Below are positions 24,025 to 24,729 of a stretch of 24,729 nt of DNA, one piece after another. Position numbers and translations under genes: made by a program. Under the pieces are notes generated by a model. That model saw nothing but the letters and a program-made list of their open reading frames with translations, was not told the origin of the DNA and ran no database searches. Each line of letters begins with the position of its first letter. The stretch's first letter is position 1. The stretch is taken from the NCBI GenBank assembly GCA_017457015.1, contig JAFTIG010000068.1, positions 1-24,729 on the forward strand. The letters run 5' to 3'. The stretch comes from Clostridia bacterium. Lineage in GTDB: Bacteria > Bacillota_A > Clostridia > Christensenellales > Borkfalkiaceae.

Positions 24025-24729
24025 TCAGCGGCGGAAGCCTGGAAGGCGTTTTTTGCCGAATCCCTTTTTGCCCATGCCGGAGAATTGCTTCATCATTTTC
24101 TGCATTTGTTCAAACTGCTTGAGCAGCCGGTTGACATCTTCAACCTTCATGCCGGATCCTGCCGCAATACGTTTTCTGCGGGATGCGTTGATGATTGACG
24201 GATCCTGCCGTTCCTTCGGCGTCATGGAAAGGATGATTGCTTCCATGCGGTCGAGCTGTCTTTCATCAATGTTGGCGTTTGCAAGCTCTGCGGGATTGAT
24301 ACCGGGGATCATGCCGAGCAGCTGCTGCATGGAGCCCATCTGCCGGATCTGTCTGGACTGCTCCAGAAAGTCTTCCAGATTGAAGGACTGATCGCGCATC
24401 TTGCGCTCCAGCTCCTTTGCCTGGTTTTCGTCGAACTGCTGCTCCGCCTTTTCAATCAGCGAAAGCACGTCGCCCATGCCGAGGATTCTGGATGCCATAC
24501 GCTCCGGGTGGAACGGCTCGAGCATATCGAGCTTTTCGCCGGTACCGATGAACTTGATCGGTTTGCCGGTGACATGGCGGATGGAAAGTGCCGCACCGCC
24601 TCGGGTATCGCCGTCCATCTTGGTCATGACCACGCCCGTGATATCGAGCAGGTCATTGAAGGACTGTGCGACGTTGACTGCGTCCTGACCGGTCATCGCA
24701 TCGACAACCAGCAGAATTTCCGCAGGTGA
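24025..24729 (-). CDS. ffh: Signal recognition particle protein Ffh, 3' part (cut by window edge)
   Basis: Ffh is the SRP54 GTPase that binds 4.5S/6S RNA and delivers nascent membrane and secreted proteins to FtsY. The open frame runs to the window edge and covers the end of the G domain and the whole M domain: [35 protein letters not shown], and the M domain with [13 protein letters not shown] and [12 protein letters not shown] methionine-rich tail ends K-K-R-L-P-G-F-R-R. About 234 residues are present; the N-terminal half is outside. Its position before rpsP is canonical. A hand count gives 362 G+C of 660 bases (about 55%), and its codons favour CTG and GCC-type endings, unlike the genes downstream. 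Confidence 0.96.
   Translation of the reverse strand, partial: SPAEILLVVDAMTGQDAVNVAQSFNDLLDITGVVMTKMDGDTRGGAALSIRHVTGKPIKFIGTGEKLDMLEPFHPERMASRILGMGDVLSLIEKAEQQFDENQAKELERKMRDQSFNLEDFLEQSRQIRQMGSMQQLLGMIPGINPAELANANIDERQLDRMEAIILSMTPKERQDPSIINASRRKRIAAGSGMKVEDVNRLLKQFEQMQKMMKQFSGMGKKGFGKKRLPGFRR

Noticed and set aside
1..24729. CRISPR arrays, insertion sequences, prophage or defence systems
   Set aside because: No regularly spaced repeats, transposase, integrase, nuclease-effector or toxin-antitoxin signatures were seen. Apart from the left module the window is conserved housekeeping content.

Overview
The window looks like a stretch of chromosome from a low-to-mid GC member of the Bacillota, probably an uncultured gut-type Clostridia. 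Three things point there: the gene order ffh-rpsP-khpA-rimM-trmD-rbgA-rnhB and comM-dprA-topA-trmFO-hslV-hslU, the strong AGGAGG-type ribosome binding sites, and consensus sigma-A promoters with intrinsic terminators. I could not do a phylogenetic search, so a finer placement is not claimed. Apart from the first kilobase, every gene is on the minus strand, so transcription runs from right to left.

Right end (24729 to about 19985): a ribosome, SRP and tRNA-modification block. It holds the 3' part of ffh (cut by the window edge), rpsP, khpA, rimM, trmD, rbgA, rnhB and yraN, followed by rplS, which has its own consensus promoter, a possible L19 leader and its own terminator. A terminator-like hairpin holding the khpA stop codon in its loop separates rpsP-khpA from rimM-trmD. 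The ffh fragment is clearly richer in G+C (about 55% by hand count) than the rest.

Middle (19841 to about 6639): a consensus promoter starts a long tightly packed run: comM, dprA, topA, trmFO, hslV, hslU, hisS, an rseC-like gene, glyA, asnA, tcdA and a YfcE-like phosphodiesterase. These cover DNA uptake and processing, topology, tRNA modification and charging, proteolysis and amino acid metabolism. Many neighbours overlap by 4 to 14 bases, which suggests translational coupling.

Left part (6618 to 1198): a four-gene module of a CapA-like protein, an M20-family amidohydrolase, a major-facilitator transporter and an FGGY sugar kinase. It sits at the end of the same run and is closed by an intrinsic terminator. 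The transporter gene is broken twice, by an early in-frame TAG and a one-base frameshift. The module looks like a nutrient-scavenging cassette of unknown substrate that is now decaying, or that carries assembly errors.

Left end (1 to about 1030): plus-strand tRNA-Ser(GGA) with promoter and terminator, a degenerate second copy of the tRNA 3' end, and a small AT-rich pyridoxamine-phosphate-oxidase-like gene with its own promoter and terminator. The first 13 bases appear to be the start of another minus-strand gene. I see no CRISPR array, insertion sequence or phage gene. No clearly new defence or mobile system is visible. The most notable items are the broken scavenging module, the compositional break at ffh, the relocated rplS unit and the hairpin over the khpA stop codon.
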